A stretch of DNA of 12,380 bases from Dehalococcoidia bacterium. GTDB taxonomy: Bacteria; Chloroflexota; Dehalococcoidia; GIF9; AB-539-J10. Position 1 is the first letter of the stretch. Every line of letters begins with the position of its first letter. Positions 11,882 through 12,380 of this stretch are shown piece by piece. The stretch lies in the NCBI GenBank assembly GCA_023129815.1, contig JAGMBH010000038.1, positions 1-12,380 of the forward strand, written 5' to 3'. A model generated the notes under the pieces. It did no database searches, was not told the origin of the DNA, and saw only the letters and a list, made by a program, of their open reading frames with translations. The position numbers and the translations under genes are program-made.

Positions 11882-12380
11882 ATGGGTATTACTGATAAGG
11901 TCAGTCATTTTGTCGCCCAGACGGCAGCTAAAGATATTCCCCAAGATGCTCTTGAGTTGGCTCGTTTGGCTATCACTGATTTCATTGGCGTTGCCCTTCC
12001 TGGGTCAAGAGAGAAGCAAAGCAAGATAATAGCCGATTATGCCCAGAAGATTGGTGGTGTACCCCAAGCGAGCCTCATTGGTAGAGATGGCAAAACATCG
12101 CCATATTTAGCGGCCCTGGTTAATGGGACGACGGGGCATGCCCTGGATTACGATGATATGGCCATTTCTCTTATCGGACACCCATCGGTATTTCTTGCTC
12201 CAGCGATTTTAGCTATCGGAGAGAGCATAGAGGCTTCAGGTGAGGATGTCTTGACTGCCTATGTTGTTGGTTACGAGACAGCTTGTTGTATCGCCGGGCC
12301 TGTGCTGCAGAGCCATTATGTTCAAGGGTGGCACAGCACAGCTACCTTTGGGAGTCTGGGGGCAATGGCAGCAGTAGCCA
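11882..12380 (+). CDS. MmgE/PrpD family protein, partial (5' part)
   Basis: Belongs to the family that includes 2-methylcitrate dehydratase (PrpD), cis-aconitate decarboxylase and iminodisuccinate epimerase. 166 codons are present before the right edge; the family is about 450 residues. Diagnostic stretches: ELARLAITDFIGVALPGSRE (25-44), NGTTGHALDYDDM (81-93), HPSVFLAPAILAIGE (100-114) and GWHSTATFG (149-157), including the HALDYDD and GWHSTATFG motifs near the active site. ATG 11882 is chosen because the nearby ATG at 11875 is in another frame and stops after six codons. The Shine-Dalgarno is weak. No prpB or prpC is in view, so PrpD function should not be assumed. Same strand as the liv operon and 77 bp away, so read-through is plausible. 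Confidence 0.9.
   Translation, partial: MGITDKVSHFVAQTAAKDIPQDALELARLAITDFIGVALPGSREKQSKIIADYAQKIGGVPQASLIGRDGKTSPYLAALVNGTTGHALDYDDMAISLIGHPSVFLAPAILAIGESIEASGEDVLTAYVVGYETACCIAGPVLQSHYVQGWHSTATFGSLGAMAAVA

Noticed and set aside
11875..11895. ATG 11875 as start of the MmgE/PrpD gene, or a frameshift there
   Set aside because: That frame stops after six codons; the in-frame ATG at 11882 gives the expected N-terminus, so no frameshift is needed.

Overview
This is a moderate-GC bacterial chromosome segment carrying housekeeping genes on its left half and a complete branched-chain amino acid-type (Liv/HAAT) ABC importer operon on its right half. The protein families, the gene neighbourhood (miaB-yajC-nadA-nadC; cmk-plsC-ispH) and the dense small palindromic repeats resemble environmental Chloroflexota of the Dehalococcoidia type. 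That placement is inference; the window has no rRNA or other decisive marker.

Layout. On the minus strand, 3120 down to 1 reads miaB -> yajC -> nadA -> nadC (nadC runs off the left edge): tRNA methylthiolation, a Sec translocase accessory protein, and two consecutive steps of NAD biosynthesis (quinolinate synthase, then quinolinate phosphoribosyltransferase). A divergent spacer (3121-3428) then leads on the plus strand to a small stand-alone RAM (Lrp/AsnC ligand-binding) protein and a HIT-family hydrolase. These converge with a second minus-strand cluster, 6496 down to 4116: cmk -> plsC -> ispH (CMP kinase, 1-acyl-glycerol-3-phosphate acyltransferase-like protein, HMBPP reductase). A repeat-rich spacer of about 690 bp holds a good sigma70-like promoter (6889-6918), a long leader with a 14-codon upstream ORF, and then livK-livH-livM-livG-livF (7189-11804) on the plus strand. 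A 5'-complete, 3'-truncated MmgE/PrpD-family gene starts at 11882 and leaves the window.

The most notable content is not the genes but four families of short palindromic or tandem repeats. (1) A roughly 27-bp palindrome has entered the reading frames of both miaB and ispH, in opposite orientations and different frames, without breaking either; a sister family with an altered core fills the intergenic gaps. (2) Two 48-bp copies of a three-hairpin clover-like palindrome differ at three positions, two of which compensate each other in one stem. (3) A degenerate 7-bp tandem array lies just upstream of nadA, with a shorter copy in the same unit order after livF. (4) A 63-bp nested palindrome sits upstream of cmk. 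Other points of interest are the upstream ORF before livK, a perfect GC-rich hairpin between livK and livH, and an ABC signature motif in LivG that lacks the usual SGGQ-type residues.

No CRISPR array, tRNA, rRNA, transposase or phage gene was seen. I found no gene set that forms a clearly new defence or biosynthetic system; the novelty, if any, is in the repeat biology.
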